Source: Vespa crabro
Taxonomy: Eukaryota; Arthropoda; Insecta; Hymenoptera; Vespidae
NCBI RefSeq assembly: GCF_910589235.1
Contig: NC_060955.1
Coordinates: forward strand, 20,782,558 to 20,846,557
DNA: 64,000 nt
Direction: 5' to 3'
Below the pieces are notes generated by a model, which searched no databases, was not told the DNA's origin, and worked only from the letters and a program-made list of their open reading frames with translations. A program made the translations under genes and the position numbers. Shown here piece after piece: positions 13,701 to 28,524 of this stretch; positions within the stretch are counted from its first letter, which is position 1, and each line of letters begins with the position of its first letter.

Positions 13701-16142
13701 ATAACTTATATGTTCTTTATTTTTCTTATTTATGACTCCACAATACTTAAATAATCGAGACAAAAAATACCATTTAAATACATGATCACGTAAAGTCAAA
13801 GTTATAATGTTACTTAATAAAAGATAATAATAGTATCACTTATGTGCTAAAATATTTGTGATACAAAGAATTTAATTGCGAATATGTGCATTGCATATGA
13901 TAAGAGACAAATAAATAAAAAATAAAGCCACTATAAGTGCATTACAGAAATTTATATCTGCTTTATCAATATACTTGTACAATATAAATTAGCTAAGAGA
14001 AACTGCTTAATTTTTACTATTTATAAATTCAAGGAACAACCTGGATTAATAGTTTTGCATAAAAAATGAAATATTTGTATATATTTAAAAAAAAAATCTA
14101 TCAATCTTAATAGTTTTTATTAGACTCAATATATATATATATATATATATATATATGGTCTAGTTTAAAATAATATCAACATTATTATTATTATTATTGT
14201 TACTACTATTTCTTTTTTTCTTTTTACTATCTGCAGCCATTGCAATTTACAAATTAACTGCATCCACCATTATATTCTGTTTTAAATATAAATTAATCTC
14301 TTAGTTTCTTAAAAAATTATGGTGCCAGTAAAAGTAGACTTATTTGTTATAGAGGATACAAACATTAATTGATTTATATACATTAACACAGATGCAAAGG
14401 AGCACAACATTTTTCAATCGATTGATATTCAGTTTTGGTATCTTTGAGTTTATATATTTAATATTTGTTATATTATATTAGCATAAATGCTGTTTCTCTT
14501 AAACATAAAATCATATACATATTAAAATATTTGAAAAAATCAGAAGAAAATCTCATTAGAATTTTGATTATATGAAGAAAATAATAGACAACAATGCAAA
14601 CAGATTTGAAAATGTTAAACAAATAGGCACTAAATGTTATAAACACTGGGAAGATAAAAAAAAAGAAAAACTTTAGTGTCCTGTACAACACAGAATATCA
14701 GAATAATATTAGTATAACGTAAAAACAAAAAAATAATAATACGAAGATGATTATTTGAAAACATAGAAATCAGATTACTGTGACAACATATACAATTTAT
14801 ACAATATAAATGTCAACTCACCACACTAGCACCTCGGCCACTCTGGCTCGCTATACCTGACTGAGGTTGAGGACTATTTGATTGTGGACTTTGTGCAAGT
14901 AATGGACGATCAGCTGCTGTCTGTAAATAATCAAATACCTCACATATATATATATTTTATCTAAGATAATAAATAATGAATCTTTATTGAATTTATACCT
15001 GTATAACTAAGAAGCTAGTTGGTTGTACGGATTCTGCATCCTGTTGTTTACTTAAATTAATTATATCGAATTCACATTCATCTTCTAGCCACGATGGAAG
15101 TTCTAAGAGTAATGATATATTCATTTCCTGAACTTCACGAGGGGTGGCTAAAGCCATTAATCCTCCATTCACCTGGTCAAACAAATTAATTAATTATAAT
15201 GTTGTCATAGTAATAAATAAATTAAAACAAACCTGATTTAGGCAAAATGCACTAATACTATCTTGCTCCTTGTGAATAATTCTGACAGGCTCAGCTACGC
15301 TTGTTGTACCACTGTCGCTTCCTCCTTTATCCTCTCCTCGATTTAAATTATCAATAGCTGTTTGATTACTATCGAGTATAGATGATAACGATCTCCTTTT
15401 TCCAAACACTGCTCTTATAAATATATCTTGAACCAATTCTTGTCTAACTAAGTAGCACCATAAACGATTTGCAGGAGCTGCGGATGCCATGCGGGTACTA
15501 ATATGGCGAAAGGATTATTCATTTTAAACGGATAGATAATTAATAATACAATTTATTTTTTAATTTAATTTTACTTACTTAAAAGGCGTGTTTCCTTTTT
15601 CTAATAATGCACGATACTTATGAATAGCTGGTTTTCCAGGTGTGGGCGCTGGATCTGGTGTACAACCTGGTATATAATTTATAGGAGCCGGTCCTTTTGA
15701 CTCTAATTCCTCCCTTAAAGTTTCCTGCCATTGTGCTACAATACCTAATGTGCCATGAATTAATGGACTACTCACAGGTAATTCTGTAACAAAAATATCA
15801 ATTTTAAGTTAATACAAAATCGCGAATTACAATGTATATTAAATAAAATTACCTTGCATTTCTATGCCTGCAACGTTTAAGAAATCTTGCAATTGCTTTT
15901 GCAATATTTTAACAATTGCTAATCTCATGATACACCAGCTATGAGAATTTGGATTAGAATGTTCTATGTTGTCCTTTGGTTTAATCTTTGGCTTCGAATT
16001 CGTATCAAACACGTCTTCCTCATCTTCAGAAGAATCTAAGTCCGATACAGCAGAGTCTGACGAATCGTAGTCAATTTCATCGGCATATTCACTCTCTATA
16101 CGTGGCTAATGAAATACAATTGATATAAATAATTTGTATTTA

Positions 16143-16194
<52 letters not shown>

Positions 16195-19100
16195 TTAATA
16201 AATTAAGTAATGTATTACCTTCATCAGGAAATAGGAAACCATGCTCATCTGGGGTGAAACAAATTGTTCTCTGTACGTTGGTTTGTCTTCCTTCATATTT
16301 GGTTGTTGTCCTGTGAATTGTCCTAACAATTTCATATTTAATTTCATACGTTGTTTAGTCAGTGATGTCATAGTATTCCACATGGCACTAGTAGTACTTT
16401 GACTTTCATTCGAAATCTCTGCTTTCTCGATAGCATTTGTATTAGCACTCTGTAATATTTATACAGAATAATTGAAATTTATACATACAGGTTGAAAATA
16501 TAATGATATAAAAATATTAAGATATATGCTAACCTGACTACTCGTGCTTGCTACTCGCAATAATTTTTTAACACCACCTCCAAAAAGACAAGACCAAGTA
16601 CTATTGTCAAAACATTGACCAACAAGTCTATATAAGATATGGCTATCACAGCTTGATAAGGCATAAACGAATAAACTCATATACGTTGCTACAAAAGTTT
16701 CACAAAGAAGAATGTTTAATTTTGGTGTATCTTCATCTTTTTCGCGTGCCAATAAAGCACGTAAATTTGTAACGCCGGGCCACTTAGAGGGTGAGGTAGT
16801 TATGCATACTCCATCGTCCGTTGAATATCGTCGATGATAACGATTTGAAGCAACTAAATGACCACCAGAAAATGTTTCTATTTCTGCTACTACCGGGAAG
16901 CTGGAAAAAAAATTAAGTATTATAAAAATATTTATAGGTATGTCATTATTTAATAAAGATCATGTTACCTATCTGGTTGATGATGTTTCATAACAAAAGT
17001 ATCGGAATCGCATAAAGATTGATAAATACAAGCACTAAGTGCAACTGCTAAATCTCTCATTATAAATACTTCACGGCAATATGTATTTCTATTAGGCATT
17101 GGAGGATTTCGTAATTCTACTAATGTTTGTAACATATCATGTGCTAAAGACTAAACATAAAGAATAAAATTATCATTATTTTCTTATCATTTTAAAATCG
17201 AATATCCTGTTATCATTTTTTTACTACGAACCTGTAAATGTCTGACAGGATCAGCAACTACTGTTTTATTACAAGCAACACTCGCGCTTAACAAAGGAAG
17301 AGTTGTCGGGAAAGGAAGTGGACTAAGTAATTGCTGTTGAGTTTTCTCCTGTTGTAATTCTTGTAAAAGAAGTACTAATTCCATCCTCACGGATGCTAAA
17401 CCACCACCGGATGCTCCGTGAAGAGAACAATACGATAATAATGTTCTTAACAATGTTTCATTAGCTAAAATATATAATTAAATATATTTTCTTTTTTTTT
17501 TTTGTTCATATTCTCTTAAATATTTGAATTTATATTTTATACAATTTAACTGTATTACATTACCTTTCAACCATTTCTTCCTTTTGGCAGCTCTTTGTAC
17601 TTTAGCTTCAAAATCTAATTTTTCTGCAACTAATATTTCATGCAGTGTTGGTTGTTCTCCAGCCCTACATGGAGGTACATCATCTACCATTCCACCTTCA
17701 TCTAAAATTGATTTTACAATATAGTACATATTGAAATTTATTTTGTTTTGACGTGTAAAATAAAATTTCTTATATAATTACATTCTGAAGTATTATTCGC
17801 ATCTCCATCCGTATTGACACTATAATTACAAAGTTGTCTCAAAGCATCTACTTCTCGTTCCAGCCAAACATACAATTGATACCTAAGTTGCCCTCCATCC
17901 ACTTCAAAACCAGTAGCTAATGTTGATAATTCTTCCATGAGAATTTTTAAACAAGCAACAAATTTTAATTGTTGTGCCATAATGTCTAACTGCCCAGATG
18001 ATTTTGCAAGTTCTTCTAAAATATTAAATATTTTTATTGTCTTATTAATTCCTAATAAATATTTAATGTTATTAATTAAAAAATTATAACGAAAAAGAAA
18101 AAAAATATTCGTACCTTCTTTGTCTAATTTATTAACAATGCCATTTTGATTTCCATCCAGTTTCATGCTTAATGGAGGACTATCACCATCTTCGTTATCG
18201 GCATTATCATCGTCCCAGTTCAACACTAATTCTTCAGTTTCTCGCACAATAGGTTGCGACCAATTGGTAACTCCCCAATCAATAGAAGCAATCGATTCTA
18301 ACGAAAAATGTTTAACTTTATATTTTGTTATTATAAATGTATAATTAATTTATACCTTGAGTGTCAGAAGTTTTTTTAATTTCTGCACCCCAAACAATAA
18401 TCCCTGTATCTATTTGTACATCTTGTGTCCTGGATTTGGTTGGACTATTCAAGAGACCTAAATAATGAGCATTAATTATAGACTTTCATTCATTTTTTTT
18501 TTTTTTTTAATAATATTATTTATTATTATAGTATAAAACTTACTAGGTGAATTTTCACAATTTGTGTCCATAACTTTACTAGGTAATTTAGACAAAACCT
18601 CAAGAGCAAGAGCAGGACAGCCTGCTTTAAAATGAGCATGAGCAGTAGTGAAATATAATTGTCTTTCTAAGGGAGTAATACTGTCTTCTAACGTAAGATG
18701 TTTATCTGGTTGAGTTTTCACCTCTGTACCATAACTAAATCCTGATATAACTACAGAATGACCCTTCTTTTTATCTTGTGCAGTAGAAGCAATATACTGT
18801 CTAATTAATAATGGATGTGTACGTAAATAGACATAAAAATTGAAGACATTTGGATTTGCTGTAATATATGAAAAATAAGTTAGGAAAAGTATCGTCAAAT
18901 TATAATTAATTATAAATATAAACAAAAATCACCTGTAGCACCCTCAGGTTTGTCAGATTCATCATTATATTGTGGATGCATAGTACCAACATTAGTTAAA
19001 AGTAAAGTATTGAGAGATCCTGAATGATCTTTAAGTATCCACAGTGCCATACTTCGTAGAAAAGGATCAGGATGACATTTGTTCATATCTTGATTTTGAC

Positions 19101-22100
19101 CGTCTTTATCGCAACCTAAAATTTCCTCATAAAGCAATCTTCTCATATGTGGAGATGTTGTATCATCTTCGTAAAGTCTTGCAATAACCATTGCAAGTTG
19201 AATATCATTTAATTTGTCCAGGCATACATCAATGGCATCTTTTAATGCACCTGCTAATAAAAAGAATGCTGCAGCATGTTCAAATCTTTGCTTTCCAAGT
19301 AGAGCAAATGCATTTTTCAAGGCTGCTTTTCTCCATCTGTTTTCTGTAAAGTTATTTGCAAAAAAGGAGGTCATTCTGTCATCTTTTTTATTTCTAAATA
19401 ATCCCCATACTAAATTCTTTTTCTTCATAGCTAAATAATAAATAGCGGCGTCCAAAGGATCTTGATTTTGTTGAAATGCTGCTTTAGCGATCTTATCGAT
19501 ACATCGTTTTAACACAATATTACTTCTAATCCACCAACCAACACCAAGTTCTTTTAATACAGACCATTTGGGCTGTCCTTTTGCATATGATGGAATTAAT
19601 CCTAGCAATTCTTCTTCAGACTCGGAATGAAAAGCCCATACAAGGTTATTAGATGAAATACCTTGCTTCTGGAATTGTGCTCTTTGTGCCAATGGAAGAC
19701 AACGTATTAAATAATTATAATGTTTCATAGCCAAAAGGAATCTGAGCCCACAGTCATCCAATGAATCCATAGAAACTGCTTCGCCATCGGGTATACCTGT
19801 TAAATTTTCCTTTGCAATTGCATTTTTAGCTGCATCTATTGCAAAACGTTCTGCAAAATCAACATTACATGTTGACACGGTATCAGCTAATGCAAGAAGA
19901 TGCATTTGATCAAGACTAGATAGACCAGGTAAATGAGTATGAGTTAAAAGACGCGACAACATTCTACCCTGTCTGGGACCAAAATGAGATATTCCTTGTC
20001 TTTCTGGTACCGAAGCTCGTCTGTCCTTTTGATGTGAACAATCATAATCTTCATCTAACATATCATCTAATGAATCACCTTCTTCCAAATTACTATCAAA
20101 TAATTCATTATAATCCTGTTTATCTTCATTTTGTTGAACAGCATTTGTTTCTTTATCTGCAATTAAGAGAGTCCAAAGTGGTAACGGTGATATAGAAGTG
20201 ATTTCAGCATAATCTAAAGTAAGTTCTTCTGGTATTTGAGTCGTTGAACCTCTTGGTTCGAGTGGTGAAGTTGTACCAACGTAACTGACTGACATTGTCC
20301 TTGATCTAGACCATCCACCTCTTTGTTTAACCATATTTTCATCATCAACTCTCAAAGAACACGAACTTCCTATACATCTAACTAAATGCGATAGAATAGC
20401 TTTAACCCATCGAATTTTTCCAGAATTTAACAATTCCATTAACTGTTTTGGATGATATTGCGGTAATACAGGACAAGCTATCCTTGATGCTTCAAAAAGA
20501 CCATAATCGGGCATGTAATCGAAACTAACATTCTCATTTTGTATCCCACGTTTTTTCTTAGCATCGAGCATCGTTAAATTAATACTACTAACGCGTGATA
20601 AATGTGGCATAGATGATACATTAGCCAATCTTCGTTGCGACGTTTCTTGAGCTAAGGTTCTTAAATCTTCGTCTCTTAGATTTCTACTTGCTTGAAATTC
20701 ATCTGATTCCTGATGTTGTAGATTTGAATGGAAACAATCTTTCTTTGGACTTGGTTTCCATTGTGAATAAACATGCATCTCTGAATCCATACCAACAACT
20801 AAAATACCATCTCTTACCCATGATATTTGCATAGGTAAAGGTGGCAATCCATCGGCTGTAGTTAATTCAATCTTTCTTAATTTCATCCATCGAATTTCAT
20901 CTACAAACTGTGGTTGTGCTAGTGATGAAGTTTTTCTTAATATTGGTCTGTTACTACTTTGAGATTCTTTCATTGCTTTCATATTTGCTTGTGCAAGGTC
21001 AGAGCAAACTGGTGTGAACAACATAATTTTGGATCCAACACCAACTGTTAATATATGAGAACCATCTTCTTTGGATACCCAATCCAATTGAACTAAATGT
21101 TTTTGCGTCAGTGGACACGTGTTACCATTTTCTATGATTGATTTTCGTAAAGATTGAAGAGTACTGAATGAAGGAACTGCCAGCAAACCTTAAATAGATG
21201 ATATGATATGATATGAAAAGTATTTTTAAATTATAAAATAATTAATTATCGTATATATTTTACCAGCGTTAGATTTTGTACTTTCTCCATTTTCGCCGTT
21301 CCTTGGTGATCTTATGTCTTCGTGGCTAAGAGTTTGTAAAACTTGCGTAAGCCTTTGTTTTTTCTGTAAAAATCTACTATCATACAAATAGCTAAGATCT
21401 AAATGTTGATCTACTGGAATTCGAGGTAAATGAATATTCTTCAAATGAATTGTATCCTCTAAAATCCATTCACTGCCACCTGTACTTTCACATTCATATA
21501 TTGCAACACAAAGGTTTACATATCTTGAATCAGGATCGCTTTTTGTAGGACGTGTAAATGATTTCCCATATTTATAAGCACAAGCAATACGACCACTATA
21601 AGCTGCACTAATATTTAATGGTTGACCTATAAAATGATACAAGAAAATATGAAAGATTTTTTCATATGTATAATTTGTACAAAAATTTGTGTTGTGATTA
21701 ATAATATACCGGTAATATCAATTGTAGATTCTTGATCTTTTCTGACCATCTCCCATTCACACCATTCATAATCAAGTTTGTCTGGTATAGTTTTTGTAAC
21801 TTTACATTTCCAAAAGCGTATGGTACTATCACTGCACGCTGTTACAATAATGTATGGTGCAAAACAAGCAGGATATATAGATGAACTACTTAAGTGTCCT
21901 GCTGCTGGTGCCGCATGTATTACCTATTTATAGAGAGAAAGACAAAGAAAAAGATAATAGATAATTGTATATATTCTATTAGACAAAATTAAGAATAAAA
22001 ATAAAAACCTCCACTCCATCCGGTAATGGTAATTCTTGAGTGCAAACTTTCGTAGTTGTAATAAGAACATGACTATTATGTCGATGATGAAGGAAAGCTG

Positions 22101-25100
22101 TATCATATTCAGCTTGACTTTCACGTCTACTTCTATATCCATTTTGACTTGGTCTACGAGATCTTCTACCTTCTTGATGACTAGATCGTCCGGGTGTACC
22201 TTCCTCATCTTCATCTTGGACTAAATGAGAATCTGGGACATACATCATTGATCCTGATAATCCTGTAAGAATAAATACATTGTAAATAAGACACTGTTAT
22301 AATATATTTTGCAATAAATGTGTAACACGTACCTGTTGTCTCAGGTTGTGATGCAATAACTAAACGCCACATATGTACTGTTGTTCCTTGTTGAGTTCTT
22401 TCTAAAACCACAATATAAAATGGTTCTTCAAAAATTGCTGATTGTTGAAGATCTACCATAGCATCCAATGTCGATTCCATTAGACCTAAATCATTACTTG
22501 AGGTATCTACTCCACATTGTTTTTCATCACTTCTTTCGCCAGTAATTAATTGCTCTTGGAATACATGAAGGAATTGAGTATTTTGCCAATCCTAAAATTT
22601 CAAATGTTATAATTATAAATACATTATTATAAAAATATACGTTTATTTTATTGCAATATAAATATAAAATTTTAAAAAATGAACAAAACTTACATGAGTA
22701 GCATCATCGATAGCATCTAATTGTATAATACATCCTGGTCTAGCTGTTGATTGTTGAGAAACTATTTTTATTCTATCATGTATAGAATGTCTAATACCAT
22801 CATCAGATGAAATATCCGTGGAGAGACTGACCATTGAATCCTAAAAAAAAAGAAAAAAAAAAAAATAAATGAAATAATTAAAAATGATTTAACATTCTAT
22901 TATATCAACTGTTAATATTGAAATAATTTGAATCGATTACAGACCATCATTCTGCTCCTTCTTTCACTAATAGATACTTCTGCTAACAAAGTTCTAGCAT
23001 CAATGACAGCTTGATAAACTCTGAGACACTCCCCATCACTAGCAACAAAACAAGCACTAGGAGAATTAGATAAATTTCCTAATGTTGTGCTTGGTAATAA
23101 TGTTGGAATCCAGGCAACGTTACTAAATGCAGAAATTTCTGGAGAATTAATTCGTGCTAATTCAGAAACTCCGCCACTTTTAGATAAAGGTCCTACAGCA
23201 TCTACTCTCCAAAGAATTAATTCACTGCAGAAACCCTAATATATAAAAATATATAATCATTAACACACACACATACGTATATATATATACATATATATGT
23301 TAATGAAAATTAAAATTAAAAATTACATTTATACATATAGCCGATGGCATATCTTTTGATTTATTCACATCCTGCTTATGATCTACATGTTCTGTAGTAT
23401 CTGCATTTTGAGAACAAGTATTAGAAAACTCAGGTATATTATGATGTGAAGTTGTTACCAACAATGGAAGAACAGGATGACAAGTAATGTCATTTACTCG
23501 GAAACGATGTCCAGAAGCTCTACATGCATGACCTATACTTAGCACCTAATATAAAAAAAAAAATGTGTTATAAAAAGTATTTTATTTTTATAAAAAAAAG
23601 GAGAGAGAGAGAAAGAGAAACTTACCTGAGAGAATTTCGTCTTATCAGCAAATGTAAGTTGCCAAAGATTTAATGTTCCATTAGAGTGTTTTGACACCAT
23701 TGATACCATTGGGCTAGGATGAGTTAATAAATCATTAACTTGATTTAACTCTTGATTTTTTCCACTCTCTGCATTATTAACACCTGTGGAAGTTGTTTTA
23801 TTTTGACCTTGATCAACATGTTGCACACTATTCAATAATTCTTGTCCTGCTCTTGAAGTTAATGTTGATTGTTCTTCATCTTGTTCAATAAGGCTTGGTA
23901 ATGGTGTTGTTATTTCAGCAGCTTTAAAAATTTCTTAATGATTGATAAAATAGATAAGATACTACAAAGTGTAAATATTGTACATCCTTAATTAAAATCC
24001 ATATTTTATAATTATTCAATTACTTACGATCTGTAGGTTTAGTTGAAGATTTTGCAACTTCTCGAATGTTTAGTAACGGTCCTCCAGTATTATGAGAATA
24101 CATGGATACATTGTGGCTCATAGTAGATGCATCACCAAGAGGAAATGCATTTGGTATTCGTGTGGAAAATGAAATCTGTGCTTGTCTAAATGAACCAGGA
24201 TGATATTCATCTAACCATTCAATATGCCATATCAAAAAGCTTCCATCTATAGGATGAATTGAGAAAAGCAAATCTGGATTATGATGCCAGTCTCTTAATA
24301 ATGTTTCTATTTTTGTATCTAACGAATCTGGTGCATGATTCATTGAAGATGTTGCATCTGTTGCAATAGAATTTATAGATGTAGTATTGCTGTAATATAA
24401 GTTTAAAAAAAGTAATTTAATACATTCTTATAATAAAATTATAACATTGTATGATATAAAAAATCATTGTATCATACCTAAGACTTTGATGAGAATGTGC
24501 ACTATGAGCCAAGCTATGATGAGAGGAAGTAGTATGTGTAGTATGGTGTTCATCACTGCTATGATCTTCCTGACTGGCAGATCGTCCACCAACACCTTGC
24601 TTCTGTGCACTTTGCGATCGATTTCCTTTTTCTGCATAGAGCATATAACAGGATAAGATGCTTCCTAATAAACACATTCACTAACGAAAAACTATATTGC
24701 ATGCAAGGAATTCTTATTAATTCTATTACAGAAATATCAAAATTATGCCTTAATACATATATTTATAAAACTATATACAAATTCATATGTAATATATTTC
24801 TGTAATTCAAGTTGTATTATGGACAATATATTAATTATGAAAAAAGTGATAAAAAATTAAAAAATTATTAAGTCAAATATATATATATACATATATATAT
24901 AAAAGAAAAAGCTATATAACTTACTTAATGTATATTCATCCTCTGAATCATGATCTATATGATCAACTTCTTGTTGTTGCAATCCCTCTTCCTTTTCTAC
25001 TACCTTTCGTGTAAGCTCTTGTAAAATACTTTCAGCTTGCATAGTAAAATGCATTTCTTTGTTATTAAGCCAATGCAAAATGAAATTTGGTTCTCTTTCA

Positions 25101-27996
25101 GGATCTCCAGTTATTAAACTTGGTACTAATGGAATATCTATAACATGAATATATATTGCAAATTATATCAAAGTAATATTATCTTCATGTTTTAAATATT
25201 TAATATTTTATAATACCAGTCTCTGCATTAATGCTAGCTGCTAAGTGGAAGTGCATGCCTGGATAGTGGCCAGAACTTTGATAATTATTATGAAAGTCAT
25301 GCACAGAATACGTTGAAGGTAAAGTTGGCAAAGTAGGTGCCGCATGGCCTGCTTGATGTTGTTGTTTAGCATGGCGACGAATATGAAAACATGTTCTAAT
25401 TTTTCATGAAAAATAACACCAATAAAAAACAAATTGTATTAAGAAAATATTATTCAACCATGTAATTTTAATGTTTAAACATTATATTATTAATATAAGA
25501 ATATGTTCTACATACTTCATATGTTTCAGTCGTTGCATAAATCTATGTTTATGCATATTATGATGGCGATGTTTCCCATGATGTCCATGTCTATCAGAAC
25601 CTTCGAACTGACTCATATTAGCCAAACCTTCTATTTCAGGTGGTATGGTTTCTGTCCACACTCGACAAATGTTATCCCGGCATGAAGTTACCAACATGTT
25701 AGATACTGAGCCTCTAATTATTAAAAAAAATTTTAATTAAAGTTCAATACCGATAGACATAGATTCAGATAGATTTTTATTAAATTTTATTTATCTTATA
25801 ATAGTATACATACTTGGGCATATATTTGCTTGTTTTTCTCCATGATAAATGAGTTACAGCACGTGGATGTGCTACGTATACGAAACTGTAACTATCACTT
25901 GATAATGTTTGAGAAAAATTTGATTGATCTACACTTCGCAATGGAAAAACTAAATGTAAAAATAAATGTTGTTTGGATTACTTGACATATATACATTATT
26001 ATTTTAGAATCAGATACTAACTTTGTTTATTTTCAAACCAAATTTTGACTAATCTGTCATTCATCCCTGTTGTTGCGAATAAAGTTCCATCTGGGCTAAA
26101 TCTCATAAGATGTACTGGTGTAGCTGTACGGCATTTCCATACACAATTCCATGCACCTGGATCATTAGCATTATTAGAATCCCCAGGTCCAGGACTTTCA
26201 GCTTCACCTCCAATAGAGAATGTCACTGCTCCAGCTATAGCAAAGTATATGTTTATATAAGTTTCCATAAACCTTTTATATAGTTTTATATTACTAAACT
26301 ATACTTAAAAAAATATACAATATATTTAATCATAATATCCTTTATATGTTCAATATCAGTTTGATGGTTATAATATGTAGCATATAAAGCATTGACATTG
26401 ATGATATAATGTATCAAAGGTTACAGTAATTCATGCTGGATTATTGTTACTCAAAATGCTAAATAATATAAAAAAATTGATGCTTCTAGCTCTTATTAAA
26501 TTAATTTAACTAAATGTTTTATTACATGAAATTATTGCTACAAAATAATATATAAACTAATACAAAATAACTGTACAGACTAGCATATGTAATAATTTTA
26601 CAATAACTAATATATAAATGTAAATTAAAAATATTATCATGATCATTATTCAAGCAAGAAAATAATCTCATGTAAATGAAATAATTGAATTGAATTAGCT
26701 AATATCTAAAAATTAATTATAGATAATAATTTATAATAAAGACATATTCTCAAAGCTTTTCAACAATGCAATATTTTCACATGCAAACACTAATGTTCAT
26801 TCTCAAAACGAATGAACTCACGATCTTGGGAAGAGTGTGTGGTAACATTTTGATCATTTCCACTCATAGTATTTTCTTCCGACTGTAACGCTTTTGCCTT
26901 TGTAGCTGTACATAATATTTTTATATCAATAAATAAAACTAAAGAGTTATTGTATAACCAGAATTCTAATATGTTTACATTTTTTCCTAATTTTGTCATT
27001 GTGTATATATATATATATATACACATTAAACTTACTATGCTCTTCTTGAAATGGCATAATATTTTGATGCCATAATTGCAAAAGTTCGCCACCTGTCAAT
27101 AGCCTCGTTCCTTCTAAATTCCATGATAAAGAACTGATATTAGATTCTGTTTGTAAACTTCCTGTTTGAACCCAACGATATTCCAATTGCTAAAAAAAAT
27201 TACAGATAAAAGATTTTATAATCTTATACTATATCAGTAATCATATAATATCAATTACAGAGATAACTTAAATGTCATAAAAAAAAAAATAAATACACAC
27301 ATGTGAACAAGTGCTATGTATCAATGGCGTTGGCTCAAATATGCAGACTTGATTTTCATAAGCTGCAGCAATTTTTCCTGTATCCGTACTACAGTCCAAA
27401 CAACTAATCCTAATATAGTTGTGTACAGCTCCTGGTATAATTTGTACACGCTCAAAATTGTTAGCCAAAATGACAATGTTGCAACCAGCAGCGTATGCCT
27501 GAATTTAATAGAAAATATCATATAAATTGATATTTCTATATCCAAAATGCATATATTATATTTATAAATTTATTATATAAAATATCGAAAAATGTTCAAG
27601 AATGTGGGATAGAGCAAAGTATAATATTTATGGATAACGCTATTCAATTGTCATCATATCATAAAAATTGTACAATATCGAATAATTGACTTATTCCGAA
27701 TGCACACGGGAAATAAATCCATAACAAAAGTGTCTTTAATCAGCTGACTCTCATATACGTTAAGTCAAATTCATTTTTTTCTCTTCAATATCACGATGTA
27801 AGATTGTTATCTCTACAAGGACGATATCATAAAGATCGTATAATATATACACATACGTTCGTCGGAGAAAAAAAAAATGAATCTAAAGGAAATAAAGTAA
27901 TAAACTTACCGTGAAAGATATTCCCTCGACAGAACCGACAGCGTAGCAGCGGTCGCCTGCATTGCAGGCTCCGCTTAATATTTGATGACAATTCAT
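10788..27996 (-). CDS. Rbcn-3A: DmX / rabconnectin-3 alpha, WD40 scaffold for V-ATPase assembly (about 40 exons)
   Basis: DMXL1/DMXL2 family, related to yeast Rav1. The family promotes V-ATPase assembly and so endosomal acidification; in flies and vertebrates it affects Notch signalling and synaptic vesicles. Starts at 27996 (MNCHQILSGA). Exons 5' to 3': 27996-27910, 27498-27301, 27189-27036, 26905-26822, 26234-26022, 25949-25814, 25713-25516, 25395-25217, 25137-24925, 24631-24478, 24389-24028, 23921-23626, 23545-23327, 23235-22945, 22840-22694, 22591-22333, 22262-22009, 21923-21710, 21626-21264, 21188-18933, 18858-18544, 18457-18356, 18297-18115, 18015-17782, 17701-17564, 17464-17232, 17150-16969, 16900-16534, 16449-16219, 16105-15853, 15783-15579, 15497-15233, 15172-14999, 14920-14822, 12003-11943, 11855-11647, 11560-11416, 11350-11133, 11051-10968, 10904-10788. 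Total 10,092 nt = 3,363 aa plus stop, close to fly DmX as I recall it. Recognisable blocks: AYAAGCNIVILA near the N-terminus, FSPDGTLFATTGMNDRLVKIW, GHLSSSSIYP, a Rav1-like core in the 2,256-nt exon, and C-terminal WD40 repeats (LTGSQDGSVSLWEWGH, LISGGKKGDINIFDVRQ, VSGAGDGDIK). His-rich linkers occur in exons around 24.5 and 25.5 kb. Some donors are weak (GTTTTT at 22008, GTCTGT at 22944), so those borders are less certain. Confidence 0.93.
13164..13250 (-). CDS. Rbcn-3A: candidate in-frame cassette exon of DmX (87 nt, 29 codons)
   Basis: Lies in the 2.8-kb intron between the exons at 14822-14920 and 11943-12003. On the minus strand an acceptor with branch-point-like CTAAC / CACTGAC and a pyrimidine-rich CTCATTCGCTCGCTCAG precedes ATGAAGGGG. 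The exon ends CAGCCG before a good donor, GTGAGA. Both flanking exons meet in phase 0 and this exon is also phase 0-0, so it can be included or skipped without a frameshift. It would add 29 residues beginning MKGMPAFPGSHD and ending SKHLLQP, just before the block starting ILKHKIDG. A longer version with an in-frame acceptor about 81 nt upstream (after GGTGACAG) is possible. The surrounding 13070-13395 is far GC-richer than the rest of the intron, as expected for a conserved regulated exon. I could not compare homologues. Confidence 0.6.
14134..14157. repeat. (TA)n microsatellite in a DmX intron
   Basis: Short TA tract in the large intron of the minus-strand DmX gene. Confidence 0.8.
16145..16193. 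repeat. (TA)n microsatellite in a DmX intron
   Basis: Uninterrupted TA tract of about 48 bases between exons 16219-16449 and 15853-16105. Confidence 0.9.
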
Positions 27997-28524
27997 TTTG
28001 TGATCGTTAAGATCAGATCATTTTTAAACACGAATTTAATTTCTAACCAATATAAGTATCACGCACGAGTTAATCAACTACCAACTTGTCCTCTCGCAAT
28101 CCCGAAGGGACACGTAAAATTGACGTGACACAGTAATCCAGCCGCGAAGGTGCGGCCATCTTTAAATGGATATCTATCACTATATTTCTCCCTTTCTTCC
28201 TCAAATAAATTTAGTCATAAAAAAGAATAATCTCTAGATGCAACTCCTTCTTAAGATTGTAACATGAAACTTCTGCGCAAATAATTATTATCATTTTAGG
28301 TCTCTTCCTTTATTGAGTTATATCAAACGTATAGATATAGACGATATTACAACAGTGTTCGAATTGGTAGCTCATGTAATTGGTTCTTTTATTGAAGTTC
28401 AACCAATCAGAATTCAACGACATATAGTGCCCTCTATCGATAGAATACAAAAATATCGATATTATTCATGAAAAAGAAAAAAATTTAAAAAAGCCCGCCT
28501 AATATAATCTATAAAAAGATATTT
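27997..28524 (-). promoter_or_regulatory. DmX promoter region / dynein 3' flank
   Basis: The only space between the DmX start codon and the stop of the upstream minus-strand dynein gene, so it must hold the DmX 5' UTR and core promoter plus the dynein 3' UTR. On the minus strand AAAGATGGCCGC (28151-28162) matches the core of the YY1 motif, about 155 bases upstream of the DmX ATG. No coding sequence is seen. Confidence 0.5.

Noticed and set aside
19214..19438. Plus-strand ORF antisense to the large DmX exon
   Set aside because: Shadow of the conserved minus-strand coding exon.
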